Below, one piece after another: positions 35,603 to 45,812 of a stretch of 64,000 nt of DNA. Numbering within the stretch: position 1 is the first letter of the stretch; every line of letters begins with the position of its first letter. The notes below the pieces were generated by a model, which searched no databases, was not told the origin of the DNA, and was given only the letters and a program-made list of their open reading frames with translations. The position numbers were made by a program, and so were the translations under genes. Origin of the DNA: Lactococcus termiticola (lineage in GTDB: Bacteria > Bacillota > Bacilli > Lactobacillales > Streptococcaceae); assembly GCF_003116835.1 (NCBI RefSeq), contig NZ_BFFO01000001.1:186001-250000 (forward strand), read 5' to 3'.

Positions 35603-36607
35603 TTATAATAAAAGTTTAATTAAAATTACCGCCACAATCACCTGAAAGGCAATCGTCGCAAAGCCGTAGAGCATGAGCTTCTTACCAGCTTTTATAAACT
35701 GTATCAAGTTAAGCCTTAAGCCAATCGCAGCAAGGGCAATGGTCTCACACCAAGAGCTCAGAAAATGAGCTAGCTGAGAGACAGCCTGGGGGAAATGCAG
35801 GAGGCTATCGCCAAAACAGAGGACGATGAAGCCAATCACATACCAGGGCAGAAAGCTGTTCCGCTTGAGGGGGACGGCTCCTGAAGTGTTTGTCTCACCC
35901 TTTTCATCCCGCTTGCGGAGGTAGGCAAAGAAGAAAATCACAGCGACCAAGAGAATAATCCGCATGATCTTGAAGAGGGTCGCCGTGGTCGTCGTCTCTA
36001 CATTGACAATGGTCGCCGAAGCCACCACCTGGCCGACCGACTGGACCGTCCCACCAATCAAGGCTCCCCGCAAGAGGTCTGAAGCCCCAAAAATCCAGGT
36101 CCCCAAGGCCGGCAGTGCCAGCATGAGGACTGTCCCCATGAGATTGACCATGGTAATGGCCGTCCGCCGCTCTGTGATGCTGGCTCCAACCACTGGCTCA
36201 ACCGCCGCAATGGCCGAGGAACCACAGACCGCATTCCCGGCCGCCATGAGCTTGGCATCATTTTTAGAAAAGCCGAGCCTTTTGCCCATGAAAAGGACAA
36301 AGGCAATGGTCAAGACCATCTGAATGATGATGAAACCGACACCGTTCAATCCCAATTTCTCAATGGTCTCAAAGGTCACCGTCGCCCCCAAAAACATGAC
36401 CGAGAACTCGAGGAGCTTCTTCTCAGACCAGGCTGTACCTGTGTCAAGCTGGGGCTGATGGAAGTAGGCATTGCCCAGGATAATCCCCAGCAAAATCGCA
36501 AGGGTTGGTGCCCCAAGACCTTTGATGAGGTAGAGGTTGATAAAGTAAGCTATGAGGGCAACTACTAGGGATAGTCCTATCCCTAGCCAGTCATTTCGCT
36601 TTGGCAT
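35603..36607 (-). CDS. YeiH-type putative sulfate exporter (UPF0324)
   Basis: 334 residues with about ten membrane helices. Typical family segments are [29 protein letters not shown] and [17 protein letters not shown]. Members are called putative sulfate exporters; direct evidence for the substrate is thin. The ATG follows AGGAAGAAAAAG and a TATAAT box lies about 35 bp upstream. It is 13 bp upstream of thiI, probably one transcript. Confidence 0.85.
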   Translation of the reverse strand: MPKRNDWLGIGLSLVVALIAYFINLYLIKGLGAPTLAILLGIILGNAYFHQPQLDTGTAWSEKKLLEFSVMFLGATVTFETIEKLGLNGVGFIIIQMVLTIAFVLFMGKRLGFSKNDAKLMAAGNAVCGSSAIAAVEPVVGASITERRTAITMVNLMGTVLMLALPALGTWIFGASDLLRGALIGGTVQSVGQVVASATIVNVETTTTATLFKIMRIILLVAVIFFFAYLRKRDEKGETNTSGAVPLKRNSFLPWYVIGFIVLCFGDSLLHFPQAVSQLAHFLSSWCETIALAAIGLRLNLIQFIKAGKKLMLYGFATIAFQVIVAVILIKLLL

Positions 36608-36692
36608 TTTTCTTTTTCTTCCTATAAAATTTAACTTTTATATTATAGCATAAATTTACTAGCTTGCAGCTGGCTGATTTCCCTTCGGGACT

Positions 36693-36848
36693 GGGGATGT
36701 TTCTAATAATGGCTGCTCGGGGCTTGCTTGGCTAAAGCTTTTGAGACAGCAATGCGATCAAAGAGAGTATTGAAGTCCAAAAGCTTCCACGCAAGGTTGC
36801 AGATAAAGAAAGCGGAACTTTTGATAATCTCACTCATAGAAAATCCCC
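36693..36848 (-). repeat. family-2 structured element, divergent copy C
   Basis: On the minus strand it has the family-2 ends GGGGATTTTCTA... and ...CCATTATTAGAAACATCCCC, and ATTATCnAAAGnTCCGCTTTC in the first arm. The second arm has lost the pairing seen in copies A (51892) and B (62850). Length is 156 bp against about 171 in A and B. It contains a 44-codon ORF. Confidence 0.7.
36703..36837 (-). CDS. possible 44-residue peptide within family-2 copy C
   Basis: The ORF encodes MSEIIKSSAFFICNLAWKLL followed by 24 more residues to SSHY. It ends with the TAG inside the conserved right stem. The first 25 residues could form an amphipathic helix. A ribosome-site-like GGGGGGG lies 8-14 nt upstream. 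It could be a real small peptide or an accident of a decayed RNA element; the other two copies have no such ORF. Confidence 0.3.
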   Translation of the reverse strand: MSEIIKSSAFFICNLAWKLLDFNTLFDRIAVSKALAKQAPSSHY

Positions 36849-36895
36849 CCCAAGGGAACAAGCCCGCCTGCAAGGCAAAAAAAGCAGGCCACAGC

Positions 36896-38734
36896 CTACT
36901 TCTTCAAATGATAGTTATAACTAGCAATAATAATATCCTCATGTGCGTTCAGATAATAGCGCAGACGAAGACCGGTCTGGTTGTGGAGGCCTTGTTGCCA
37001 TGGCTTGGCAGGGATGAAGGTCGGCACAAGGACCGTTGTGGTGTAGTTGCGGGCCTTAGCTTCCTTGCTGGCCAGCTTAATAAAGCGGACGGCTGGTGTG
37101 ATGATTGACCGGTAGCTGGTCCGGATGACGGTCAGGTGCAGGTCTGGGAAGGTCCGTTCAAACTCTTCTTCGATTTCCTGTTCCTTAGCCGTGTTTTCCT
37201 TGGTCGAAACGTGGAGGGCAATCACATAATCCCCGATAGAGCGGGCGTAGTTGATGGCTCCGACGTCGACATTGGTCACATTACCAACCAGGACAATCAC
37301 GGTGTTGCCATCAAACTTATGCTCAGCGACCTCGTCCCGCAGGCGAAGCTGCTCAGCCACATTGACATAGTGGGTGTGGAGGCGGACAAAGGCGAAGATC
37401 AGGACTGGCAAGACGATGAAGAAGGGCCAGATTTCTGAGGTTCTAAAGATGACCAAAATCAGGACAATCACAAAGGAGATGATCGATCCCAAGATGTTAA
37501 AGCCAGCCTTGGTCAGGAATTTGTTGCCCAATTTCTTTCGCCAATGCACAACCATGCCGGCCTGGGCCAGCGTGAATGGCGTGAAGACACCAATCGCATA
37601 GAGGGGAATCAGGCGTTCTGTCTCACCATTGAAAATGAGCAAGAGCAGAATCGCACCTACTGCCAGGCTGATGATCCCGTTTGAATAACTCAGACGGGCG
37701 CCACGGCCGGTAAACATGTGAGGCATGTACTTGTTCTTGGCCATATTGTAGGCCAAAATAGGAAAGGCTGAATAGCCGGTATTGGCGGCCACTGCCAAAA
37801 TCAAGGCCGTCGAGAACTGGAAGATCAAGAACATGACCTGACCGACCGGCCCTTGACCAAAGACAGACTGGGCGACCTGGGCGATGACGGTCACTTCAGA
37901 CATTGGCCCAACCCCGAGCCAGTAGGCCAGGAAGGTCACACCACCAAAGAAGACGGCCAGAATCAGGCCCATGGTAATCAGGGTCAATGAAGCATTGCGT
38001 TCCTTCGGCCGTTTGAAGAATGGCACGGCGTTTGAGATGGCTTCCACCCCTGTCAGTGATGAGGCACCGGTAGAGAAGGCCTTAAGCAGAAGGATGACAC
38101 TGACACCTGTCACGGTCGCCCCGATATGGGTCGGTGCATGATAAGGCAGAGTGCCCGTCAAAATCCGGAAAATCCCTACCCCCAAAAGAATAAAGGTCGA
38201 TGTGATGAAGGTATAAACCGGGATGACCAGGAAGGAAGCAGATTCCCTCAGACCCCGCAAGTTCATAAACATCAAAATCAAGGCCAGGATGATGGCAATC
38301 GGCAGATTAAAGCGGTAAAGCTCTGGAATGGCTGAAGTAATCGCTTCAGCACCAGCCGCCGTTGATACGCCGACGGTCAGCATGTAGTCGACCAAGAGCG
38401 AGCCACCAGAAATCAGACCTGGAATGGTCCCCAGATTTTCTGTCGACACCAGGTAGGCCCCACCCCCTGAAGGATAGGCGTGAATGACCTGGGTATAGCT
38501 GGCAATCAAGGCCAGCAAAAGGATCAAAATCACGCCCGCAATCGGAATCGAATACCAGCTGGCTCCAATCCCTACTGTGACCAGGACCAAGAGAATCTGC
38601 TCGGTACCATAGGCGATAGATGACAGGGCGTCAGACGACAGCATGGCCAAGGCCTGAAAACGTCCCAGGAGATGGGAGTCGTCAGACGTTGTCTTTAAGG
38701 GTTTTCCGATTAAAACCTCTTTAATATTTTTCAA
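36896..38734 (-). CDS. KimA/YdaO-like APC-superfamily potassium importer
   Basis: 612 residues. About twelve helices lie in the first 450, then a cytoplasmic domain of about 150. TSDDSHLLGRFQALAMLSSD, SIAYGTEQIL and AYPSGGGAYLV match the KimA type; KimA is a high-affinity K+/H+ symporter inhibited by c-di-AMP. A general amino acid permease is the alternative. I choose the TTG at 38734 (AGGAG 8 nt upstream), which gives the family N-terminus; the frame is open 34 codons further. No ydaO riboswitch is present in the leader. Confidence 0.75.
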   Translation of the reverse strand: MKNIKEVLIGKPLKTTSDDSHLLGRFQALAMLSSDALSSIAYGTEQILLVLVTVGIGASWYSIPIAGVILILLLALIASYTQVIHAYPSGGGAYLVSTENLGTIPGLISGGSLLVDYMLTVGVSTAAGAEAITSAIPELYRFNLPIAIILALILMFMNLRGLRESASFLVIPVYTFITSTFILLGVGIFRILTGTLPYHAPTHIGATVTGVSVILLLKAFSTGASSLTGVEAISNAVPFFKRPKERNASLTLITMGLILAVFFGGVTFLAYWLGVGPMSEVTVIAQVAQSVFGQGPVGQVMFLIFQFSTALILAVAANTGYSAFPILAYNMAKNKYMPHMFTGRGARLSYSNGIISLAVGAILLLLIFNGETERLIPLYAIGVFTPFTLAQAGMVVHWRKKLGNKFLTKAGFNILGSIISFVIVLILVIFRTSEIWPFFIVLPVLIFAFVRLHTHYVNVAEQLRLRDEVAEHKFDGNTVIVLVGNVTNVDVGAINYARSIGDYVIALHVSTKENTAKEQEIEEEFERTFPDLHLTVIRTSYRSIITPAVRFIKLASKEAKARNYTTTVLVPTFIPAKPWQQGLHNQTGLRLRYYLNAHEDIIIASYNYHLKK

Positions 38735-38931
38735 AAGATCAGCTCCTATATTTGCTAAAAAGAATGCTAGAAATATTATAACACTTTTTCCTAAAAGTAT
38801 AGCCAATAACATCAAGGAGAAGGCCTGTTCTTTCAAGAAATCTGAGAAAAATATCCGGCCGGCTCGCCTCCCCCTCCATGGCAGGATTCCCCAAAATATG
38901 TTAAAATTGATACGATAAATATCTATTATAA

Positions 38932-40429
<1,498 letters not shown>

Positions 40430-40431
<2 letters not shown>

Positions 40432-40462
40432 AAAAGTCGGGCCACCCCGACTTTTTCTTTTC
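40430..40462 (+). terminator. lysS terminator
   Basis: AAAAAGTCGGG-CCAC-CCCGACTTTTTC overlaps the stop codon. Confidence 0.88.
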
Positions 40463-40557
40463 TCGCAGAATGCTGTTAAGACTATCATTCTGAAAAAAAG
40501 AAAGCCTAGCCTCAGAAAAGGCTTAGAGCCTATCGCCTCTAACAATATAAGTACCAT

Positions 40558-40596
40558 AAAAAAGACCTCCCGGCACCGCCAGAAGGTCTTTTTCCT
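40558..40596 (-). terminator. terminator of the LysP-like permease gene
   Basis: Minus-strand AAAAAGACCT...AGGTCTTTTTT with a 15-nt loop, 2 bp after the stop codon. Confidence 0.85.
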
Positions 40597-40597
40597 A

Positions 40598-42037
40598 TTA
40601 CTTATCCCGACTCAAATCCACCTTTTCCAGCGGAATAATCTTCGTATTATACTTCCACTTATAACCCAGATAAAGCAGAACAAAGATTGGCAGGGCCGCA
40701 TAGATGGCCAGGGCTTCTCCCCAGCGAGCACTGAAGAGCTGGCTTGGGTCCAGCAGGAGGGCGATGAAGACCGTCATCATCAAGGCAATCAAAGGCCCAA
40801 ATGGGAAGAGCTTGGCCTTATAAGGCAGGTCGGCCAGGTCCTTGCCCTGGGCCAAATAGGCCCGGCGGAAGCGGATGTGGCTGATGGAAATCCCCAGCCA
40901 GGCCAGGAAGCCAGTCAGGCTTGAGACGTCGACCAGGAAGAGATAAATCTGCGTTCCGAAGATCCCCGTCAGAAAGGCGATGAAACAGATGATCGTCGTC
41001 ACGATCAGGGCGTAGACCGGAATCCCATTTTTTGCTGTCCGGCCAAAGACCCGAGGAGCACCGTGCTCCTGCCCCAGCGAATAAAGAATCCGGGTCGATG
41101 CGTACATGACCGAGTTGGCACTAGAAATTACTGAAGTCAAGATGACAGCGTTCATAACACTGGCTGCCAGGGCAAAGCCGATGTTTTTGAAGACTATTGT
41201 AAAGGGGCTCATGACCGCAGTAGATTGCGGGTTCAAAAGTCTTGGGTCCTTCATATTGATGATCGCTGCAATAATCACAATCGCAAAGATGTAAAAGAGG
41301 AGTATCCGCCAGAAAATCGAGTTCATGGCCTTGGGAATGCTTTTAGATGGGTCTTCAGACTCGCCAGCCGTCACGCCCAAAAGCTCCGTCCCCTGGAAGC
41401 TAAAGCCTGCAATCAGAAGGACACCCGCAAAGCCAGCAATCCCGCCAGCAAAGCCGTGGTTACCCTCGGTCAGGTTTTTCACGACGTCAATATTGCTACC
41501 AGAGCCAAGCAAGCCGACAATAGTCAGAATCCCTACCGCCAGGAAAATCACGATGGTAATGACCTTAATCGTCGACAGCCAGTACTCGGTCTCGCCAAAG
41601 GCCTTGACAGCGAGGATATTGACCAGGAAAATGAGAATCGTCGCAATCCCTGAGAAAATCCAGGCCGGCACATGAGGAAACCAGAACTGGGTAATAAGCC
41701 CAGCCGTGGTCAAATCGACCGCAATCGTGATGGCCCCGTTGAGCCAATAGTTCCACCCCAAGGCAAAGCCAAAGGCCGGGTCAACATAGCGCCCACCATA
41801 CTCAGCAAATGAGCCAGAGGTCGGGAGGTAAGTCGCCATCTCGCCCAGCGACGTCATGACAAAATAAACCATGATGCCGACAAAGACATAGGCCAGCACC
41901 GCCCCCCAAGGACCAGCCTGGCTAATGGTCGCACCCGAGGTCAGAAAGAGACCGGTCCCGATGGTCCCCCCCAGGGCAATCATCGTGATGTGGCGTTGCT
42001 TGAGGCTCCGCTTGACTTGATTGTTGTTGTTTTCCAA
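40598..42037 (-). CDS. amino acid permease, LysP-like (APC family)
   Basis: 479 residues with twelve predicted helices. It starts with RSLKQRHITMIALGGTIGTG, the AAT-family signature, and later has GEMATYLPTSGSFAEYGGRYV and FALGWNYWLNGAITIAVDL, both close to bacterial LysP. Lysine uptake is therefore likely and fits its position next to lysS, but other basic or neutral amino acids cannot be excluded. ATG at 42037 with a modest GGTAATAATATT-like leader. Confidence 0.78.
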   Translation of the reverse strand: MENNNNQVKRSLKQRHITMIALGGTIGTGLFLTSGATISQAGPWGAVLAYVFVGIMVYFVMTSLGEMATYLPTSGSFAEYGGRYVDPAFGFALGWNYWLNGAITIAVDLTTAGLITQFWFPHVPAWIFSGIATILIFLVNILAVKAFGETEYWLSTIKVITIVIFLAVGILTIVGLLGSGSNIDVVKNLTEGNHGFAGGIAGFAGVLLIAGFSFQGTELLGVTAGESEDPSKSIPKAMNSIFWRILLFYIFAIVIIAAIINMKDPRLLNPQSTAVMSPFTIVFKNIGFALAASVMNAVILTSVISSANSVMYASTRILYSLGQEHGAPRVFGRTAKNGIPVYALIVTTIICFIAFLTGIFGTQIYLFLVDVSSLTGFLAWLGISISHIRFRRAYLAQGKDLADLPYKAKLFPFGPLIALMMTVFIALLLDPSQLFSARWGEALAIYAALPIFVLLYLGYKWKYNTKIIPLEKVDLSRDK

Positions 42038-42128
42038 TATTATTACCTATCACTTTTTGTTATTTTATGTCACATTTGAGACTCTACCATTTTATCATTT
42101 TATGAAGCAAACCGCCATAGGGGCCGAC

Positions 42129-42980
42129 TCATTCACTAAGCTTGCCAGGCCAGACATTACGGCCAAACCATTTTTGAGAAATCTGAGCAAATTGGCCATC
42201 TTTGACAAGCTTATTAATGCCTTGATTGATTTTATTCACTAATTCCTTATCGCTCTTTCGAGCCCCAACGGCAGAGGGTTCTACGCCATAGTCAAGAAGG
42301 ATACGGCTATAATCTTTCGTCAAGCCTTTTTGATTCAAGTAGTAGTCTGCATAGGTCTGGTCGATGAGGACCCCATCAATCCGTCCATTTTGCAGGTCAA
42401 GCAAGGCCTGGTCAAAGTTGCTATACTGGCTAATGGTCTTTCCTGCCAGATAGTTCTTCAAGACCTTGGGTTGGTCGTTAAAATCAGAATAGCCTGATGA
42501 ACCTGCTTGCACACCTGCCGTCTTCCCCTTCATATCTTCGACTTTAGTGATGTTAGAAGATTTCTTATTGAGAATTTCCTGCTTGCTAGCCATGTAGGGT
42601 TCAGAGAAGAGCACTTGCTGTTCACGCTCCTTGGTAATGCCATAGCCATTCCAGATGAGGTCAATGTCCCCCTTCTTGAGCTCTGCTTCTTTCATAGACC
42701 AATTTATCGGTTGCCATTTGACCTTGATGCCGTATTCTTTGAAAACTGCGTTGGCGAGGTCGATGTCAAAGCCCTTGTTAACGCCATCCTTGTCTTTGAA
42801 GCCCATGGGAACAAAGGTATTATCAAAGCCAATCGTGATAGACTTGCTCTGCTCAGCCCTCTGCCAGGTGTTTTGACGAGGACTTGATGAGCTTTTGCCA
42901 CAGGCAGAAAGACTCAGAGCTGCGACGATGCTAAGACTGGCGATTGCGATTTTTTTCATTAGATTCATGTTCATAGTCAT
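42129..42980 (-). CDS. amino-acid ABC transporter substrate-binding lipoprotein
   Basis: 283 residues. The signal peptide MKKIAIASLSIVAALSLSAC ends in a lipobox, so the protein is anchored outside the membrane. The solute-binding family 3 fold shows ITIGFDNTFVPMGFKDKDG, GFDIDLANAVFKEYG and GDIDLIWNGYGITKEREQQ. It is the last gene of permease-ATPase-binding protein. The substrate is a polar amino acid; the upstream leader peptide points to histidine. ATG after AAAAGGAAAA. Confidence 0.9.
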   Translation of the reverse strand: MTMNMNLMKKIAIASLSIVAALSLSACGKSSSSPRQNTWQRAEQSKSITIGFDNTFVPMGFKDKDGVNKGFDIDLANAVFKEYGIKVKWQPINWSMKEAELKKGDIDLIWNGYGITKEREQQVLFSEPYMASKQEILNKKSSNITKVEDMKGKTAGVQAGSSGYSDFNDQPKVLKNYLAGKTISQYSNFDQALLDLQNGRIDGVLIDQTYADYYLNQKGLTKDYSRILLDYGVEPSAVGARKSDKELVNKINQGINKLVKDGQFAQISQKWFGRNVWPGKLSE

Positions 42981-42995
42981 TTTTCCTTTTCTTTT

Positions 42996-43631
42996 TTAAT
43001 TTCTTGGATTCACTTGTAAAATTCTGTCTGCGACCTTTTCAGCAAAATCCATATCGTGGCTTACGACGATCTGTGTGGCCCCTCCTGCTTTATTTGCCAG
43101 GATCATCTCGGCGACCTGGTCCCTAAGTTCAGGATCCAAGGCGCTGGTCGGTTCATCATAACAAATAATTTCTGGGTCAATCATCATAGCCCGGGCCAAG
43201 GCCACCCGTTGCTTTTGTCCGCCGGACAAGGCATAGGGGTAAAGCTCAGCTAATCCCGATAGTTCTAAGGACGCAAGCGTCGCTCCTGCTTTTGCGACGG
43301 CTTCTTTTCTTGGAAGCTTTTGAGTCTTGACGGGGCTGAGAATCAGATTTTCCATCACTGTCAGATGCGGAAAGAGCTGAAAGTCTTGAAAGACAAAGCC
43401 CAGGGAGGCTTGGCTGAAGCTCTGATTTTTTATCTTATAGACTTCGCCCTTCAAACTGATTTCTGCCCAATCAATGCTTTCAAGGCCCGCCAACATCCTA
43501 AGCAAGGTCGTTTTACCCCCACCAGAAGGGCCAACAATGGCAAGAATCTCCTGCTCTTTCAGTTCTAAACTAAAGTCTTCGAAGAGGACCTTCTCCTGAA
43601 ATTTTTTATTTAATTTTTCTATTTTTAACAT
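42996..43631 (-). CDS. amino-acid ABC transporter ATPase
   Basis: 211 residues. Walker A GPSGGGKTT, Q-loop FVFQDFQLF, signature LSGGQKQRVALARA, Walker B ICYDEPTSALDPEL and the H-loop VVSHDMDFAEKV are all intact. It is a little shorter than the typical 240-residue polar amino acid ATPase. I use the ATG at 43631 with GAGG 7 nt upstream; a GTG four codons earlier is also in frame. Energises the permease at 43640. Confidence 0.9.
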   Translation of the reverse strand: MLKIEKLNKKFQEKVLFEDFSLELKEQEILAIVGPSGGGKTTLLRMLAGLESIDWAEISLKGEVYKIKNQSFSQASLGFVFQDFQLFPHLTVMENLILSPVKTQKLPRKEAVAKAGATLASLELSGLAELYPYALSGGQKQRVALARAMMIDPEIICYDEPTSALDPELRDQVAEMILANKAGGATQIVVSHDMDFAEKVADRILQVNPRN

Positions 43632-43639
43632 CTTATACC

Positions 43640-44278
43640 TCACTTATAATAGCTAAACTGCTTCTCGACCTGCTTAGAAATCAAGGTCAAGAAACCGATG
43701 AAAAGCAGATAAAACAGACCTGCAAGGAACATAGGAGCCAAGGTAATGTCCCGGTTCATGGCCGTTTGTGCAGCCAGCGTCACATCGAAGAGGCCAACGA
43801 TATAGACCAGCGAGCTATCTTTGACCAGATTGACAACTTCATTCATCACACTTGGTAGGACGATTTTAGTCACCTGTGGGAGAATGATTAAACGGGCTGT
43901 CTGCCAGGGACTAAAGCGAAGGACCTGGGCTGCTTCATATTGCCCCTGGGGAATGGCTGCAATCCCACCTCTGAAAATCTCAGCGAAGTATGCGGCATAA
44001 TTAAGCACAAAGGCAATAAGACAAGCAAAGAGGCGGCTCTGGATGTTGAGTCCAATCATCGGCAGGCCATAATAGACCGTGATGATTTGTAGGAGCAAGG
44101 GCGTCCCCCGCATGACCCAAACATAGAAATGCATGAACCAGCCAATGACCGGTAGTCTCAGGAGATAGGCAAAGAGGACGCCTAGCGGGATAGCAATAAC
44201 TAGCGTTATGATGAAGACTTGCAGGGTCAGGACAAAACCCTGAGCAAGCTGTGGGATAATTTCTAAAAGATAAGACAT
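43640..44278 (-). CDS. amino-acid ABC transporter permease (HisM/GlnP type)
   Basis: 212 residues with five helices. The VMRGTPLLLQIITVYYGLP segment is a hallmark of the polar amino acid permease family, and the EAA loop is seen in ALRFSPWQ-like EAAQVLRFSPWQTARLIILP. Only one permease gene is present, so it should work as a homodimer. It is the first structural gene after the attenuator. ATG after AAAGGAAC. Confidence 0.9.
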   Translation of the reverse strand: MSYLLEIIPQLAQGFVLTLQVFIITLVIAIPLGVLFAYLLRLPVIGWFMHFYVWVMRGTPLLLQIITVYYGLPMIGLNIQSRLFACLIAFVLNYAAYFAEIFRGGIAAIPQGQYEAAQVLRFSPWQTARLIILPQVTKIVLPSVMNEVVNLVKDSSLVYIVGLFDVTLAAQTAMNRDITLAPMFLAGLFYLLFIGFLTLISKQVEKQFSYYK

Positions 44279-44401
44279 ATTGTTCCTTTCTTTGATAAGA
44301 TAGTCCGAATATTCAGACTGTCAATGATAAGCAAAAAGCCCTTGTGCTTCATTATTTTTTTGAAAAATAATTTTACAAAGGCAAGTACGGACAAAAACTA
44401 T

Positions 44402-44436
44402 ACAAAAAGACCGGCTGTCTTTTACAACCGGTCTTT
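44402..44436 (-). terminator. attenuator terminator of the amino-acid ABC operon
   Basis: Minus-strand AAAGACCGG...CCGGTCTTTTTG with a 13-nt loop, about 125 nt before the permease start. Its left side ACCGG can instead pair with an upstream CCGGT (44446-44450 region), giving a mutually exclusive antiterminator. Confidence 0.85.
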
Positions 44437-44559
44437 CAGAAAGAATCACCGGCATAGATACTTGAGCGTACTCTAAAGTTGTATCTATACCTCATGTATG
44501 ACACAACTTTTATCTATGCAAATGATGGTGACGCATTTGGACAAAGTTCATGGTGATTC
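44437..44559 (-). promoter_or_regulatory. attenuator stems of the ABC operon leader
   Basis: On the minus strand three nested pairings are seen: GAATCACC (44552-44559) with GGTGATTC (44443-44450); TGCATAGATA (44511-44520) with TATCTATGC (44452-44460); AAAGTTGT with ACAACTTT (within 44474-44510). A ribosome stalled at the His codons would cover the 5' strand of the second stem and free CCGGTGATTC for the antiterminator. Confidence 0.65.
44510..44551 (-). CDS. histidine-rich leader peptide
   Basis: A 13-codon ORF encoding MNFVQMRHHHLHR, with a strong AAGGGG 7 nt upstream. Four of the last seven residues are His. It begins about 30 nt after the promoter and precedes a set of nested stems and an intrinsic terminator. 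This is the layout of ribosome-mediated attenuation (compare hisL of enterobacteria), and it predicts that the ABC operon is induced when charged tRNA-His is scarce. Confidence 0.75.
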   Translation of the reverse strand: MNFVQMRHHHLHR

Positions 44560-44580
44560 CCCTTTCTTGATTTTTTTACT

Positions 44581-44609
44581 ATTATAAACCCTTTTTTCAG
44601 ATAATGCAA
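44581..44609 (-). promoter_or_regulatory. promoter of the amino-acid ABC operon
   Basis: -35 TTGCAT (44604-44609), 17-bp spacer, -10 TATAAT (44581-44586), about 120 nt before the attenuator terminator. Confidence 0.85.
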
Positions 44610-44685
44610 GCCAGAGCTAAAATCCCCGCCATCGGATGAGGAGGGTCCAAGGACGGGAATCTAGTATATTTGCTTTATATAAGGC

Positions 44686-45234
44686 TTAGCGTCTGAAGGT
44701 AAGCTTTTCGCCAGCATTATTAGTGCCTACCAGGTAGCCGCCTTCTACTTTTAGGTTCATCCATTTTTCTTTAGATTTTGGCTTGCCAAGGATGTCACGG
44801 TCAACACCCTTGAAGTTGTTGGGAATGGCCCTTTTATTGATATTTTTTGAAAAAGTGACCGGGGGACTAGAGCTCGGAGCATCCTGGCTAGGCAGGCCTG
44901 GACTGGGCGTGACTGGGCTAGGAGCTTTCGGCTCTGTTTTCGTTGTTTCCTGCTCGCTGGAAGTTGCCTGCTTGCTAGGCTGGGCCTCTTTTTCATCTGG
45001 CTTTACTTCATTCTTTTCTTGTCCTGAAGGTTTTTCAGGCTTATTTTCTTTGTCTTTTTGAGGAGCCGATTCCTGGGGAGTCACATCAGCTGTGGGCGTT
45101 GCTGTCGTCGACAAGCCGTAACCAATGTCTGGCCCTGAGAGTAACAGGGCAACCGTCACGGTGAGTGACATGCCTCTCGCCAACCAGCAACACTTTGTTT
45201 TTTCTACTTTCTTTGTAATTTTTTTCTTCATCAT
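44686..45234 (-). CDS. secreted proline/lysine-rich protein, unknown
   Basis: About 182 residues. A basic start (MMKKKITKKVEKTKCC) and a hydrophobic stretch (SLTVTVALLLSGPDIGYGL) form a signal sequence or anchor. Residues about 45-125 are a low-complexity linker rich in Pro, Lys, Glu and Ser. The last 50 residues (VDRDILGKPKSKEKWMNLKV then GGYLVGTNNAGEKLTFRR) look like a small folded beta domain. There is no LPxTG motif. The start is uncertain: ATG codons at 45234 and 45231 and a TTG at 45246 are possible. No family recognised. Confidence 0.65.
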   Translation of the reverse strand: MMKKKITKKVEKTKCCWLARGMSLTVTVALLLSGPDIGYGLSTTATPTADVTPQESAPQKDKENKPEKPSGQEKNEVKPDEKEAQPSKQATSSEQETTKTEPKAPSPVTPSPGLPSQDAPSSSPPVTFSKNINKRAIPNNFKGVDRDILGKPKSKEKWMNLKVEGGYLVGTNNAGEKLTFRR

Positions 45235-45368
45235 TTTATTTACCAAACCTTTTCTTAATACAAGGATATAAGATTTTGGAGGCTGATTTTAATTGTTTTC
45301 AATATACTTAACAAGTGTTTTCTTTTTTGTCTTTTTTAGGATTATTGGGGATGCCTGACATTATCCGC

Positions 45369-45798
45369 GCATTTTCGGGCCTTTTCCAGGCATGAGGTGT
45401 GTGCTATAGGCACTCAATTCTCACTGCGACTAGCTTCAACCTTGCTCCATTAAGCAGGTAATACCAGCATTCTGCGTGAGAAGAAAAAATGCTCCCCTGT
45501 GCATTTTCGGGATTCTTTCCAGTTATGAAGTGCGAGGCTTCGACTGATGCTATAGGCTCCCAATTCTCACTGCGACTAGTTTCAACCTTGCTCCATTAAG
45601 CAGGTAATACCAGCATTCTGCGTGAGAAGAAAAATGAACACTGTGCATTTTCGGGATGCTTCCCAGTATGAGGAGCGAGGCTTCGACTGATGCTATAGGC
45701 TCCCAATTCTCACTGTGACTAGTTTCAACCTTGCTCTATTAAGCAGGTAATACCAGCATTCTGCGAGAGAAGAAAAAATGCACACTGTGCATTTTTTT
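45369..45798 (+). repeat. tandem triplicate of about 144 bp (family 3, locus 2)
   Basis: Units start GCATTTTCGGG at 45369 (132 bp), 45501 (144 bp) and 45645 (144 bp) and are highly similar. Each has GCTATAGGCnCnCAATTCTCACTG, then CCTTGCT-N6-AGCAGG, TAATACCAGCATTCTGCGTGAG, then an A-rich run and a TGCAC/GTGCA inverted repeat. TTCTCAC pairs with GTGAGAA at the unit ends. The third unit ends in a true terminator. This suggests tandem small RNAs or an array grown by duplication. No long ORF. Confidence 0.75.
45774..45798 (+). terminator. terminator closing the triplicate array
   Basis: AAAAAATGCACA-CTGTGCATTTTTTT. The T run abuts the extended -10 of the cyclophilin gene. Confidence 0.75.
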
Positions 45799-45806
45799 GA
45801 TACAAT
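45798..45806 (+). promoter_or_regulatory. extended -10 of the leaderless cyclophilin mRNA
   Basis: TGATACAAT at 45798-45806; the ATG is 6 nt further on. No ribosome site is present. Confidence 0.65.
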
Positions 45807-45812
45807 ATAAGC

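Noticed and set aside
44402-44609. T-box riboswitch upstream of the amino-acid ABC operon
   Set aside because: No T-box consensus (AGGGTGGNACCGCG) or specifier-loop layout; the leader ORF with His codons explains the region better.
45369-45798. Regular repeats considered as a CRISPR array
   Set aside because: Units are 132-144 bp and nearly identical throughout; there are no short repeats separated by unique spacers and no cas genes.
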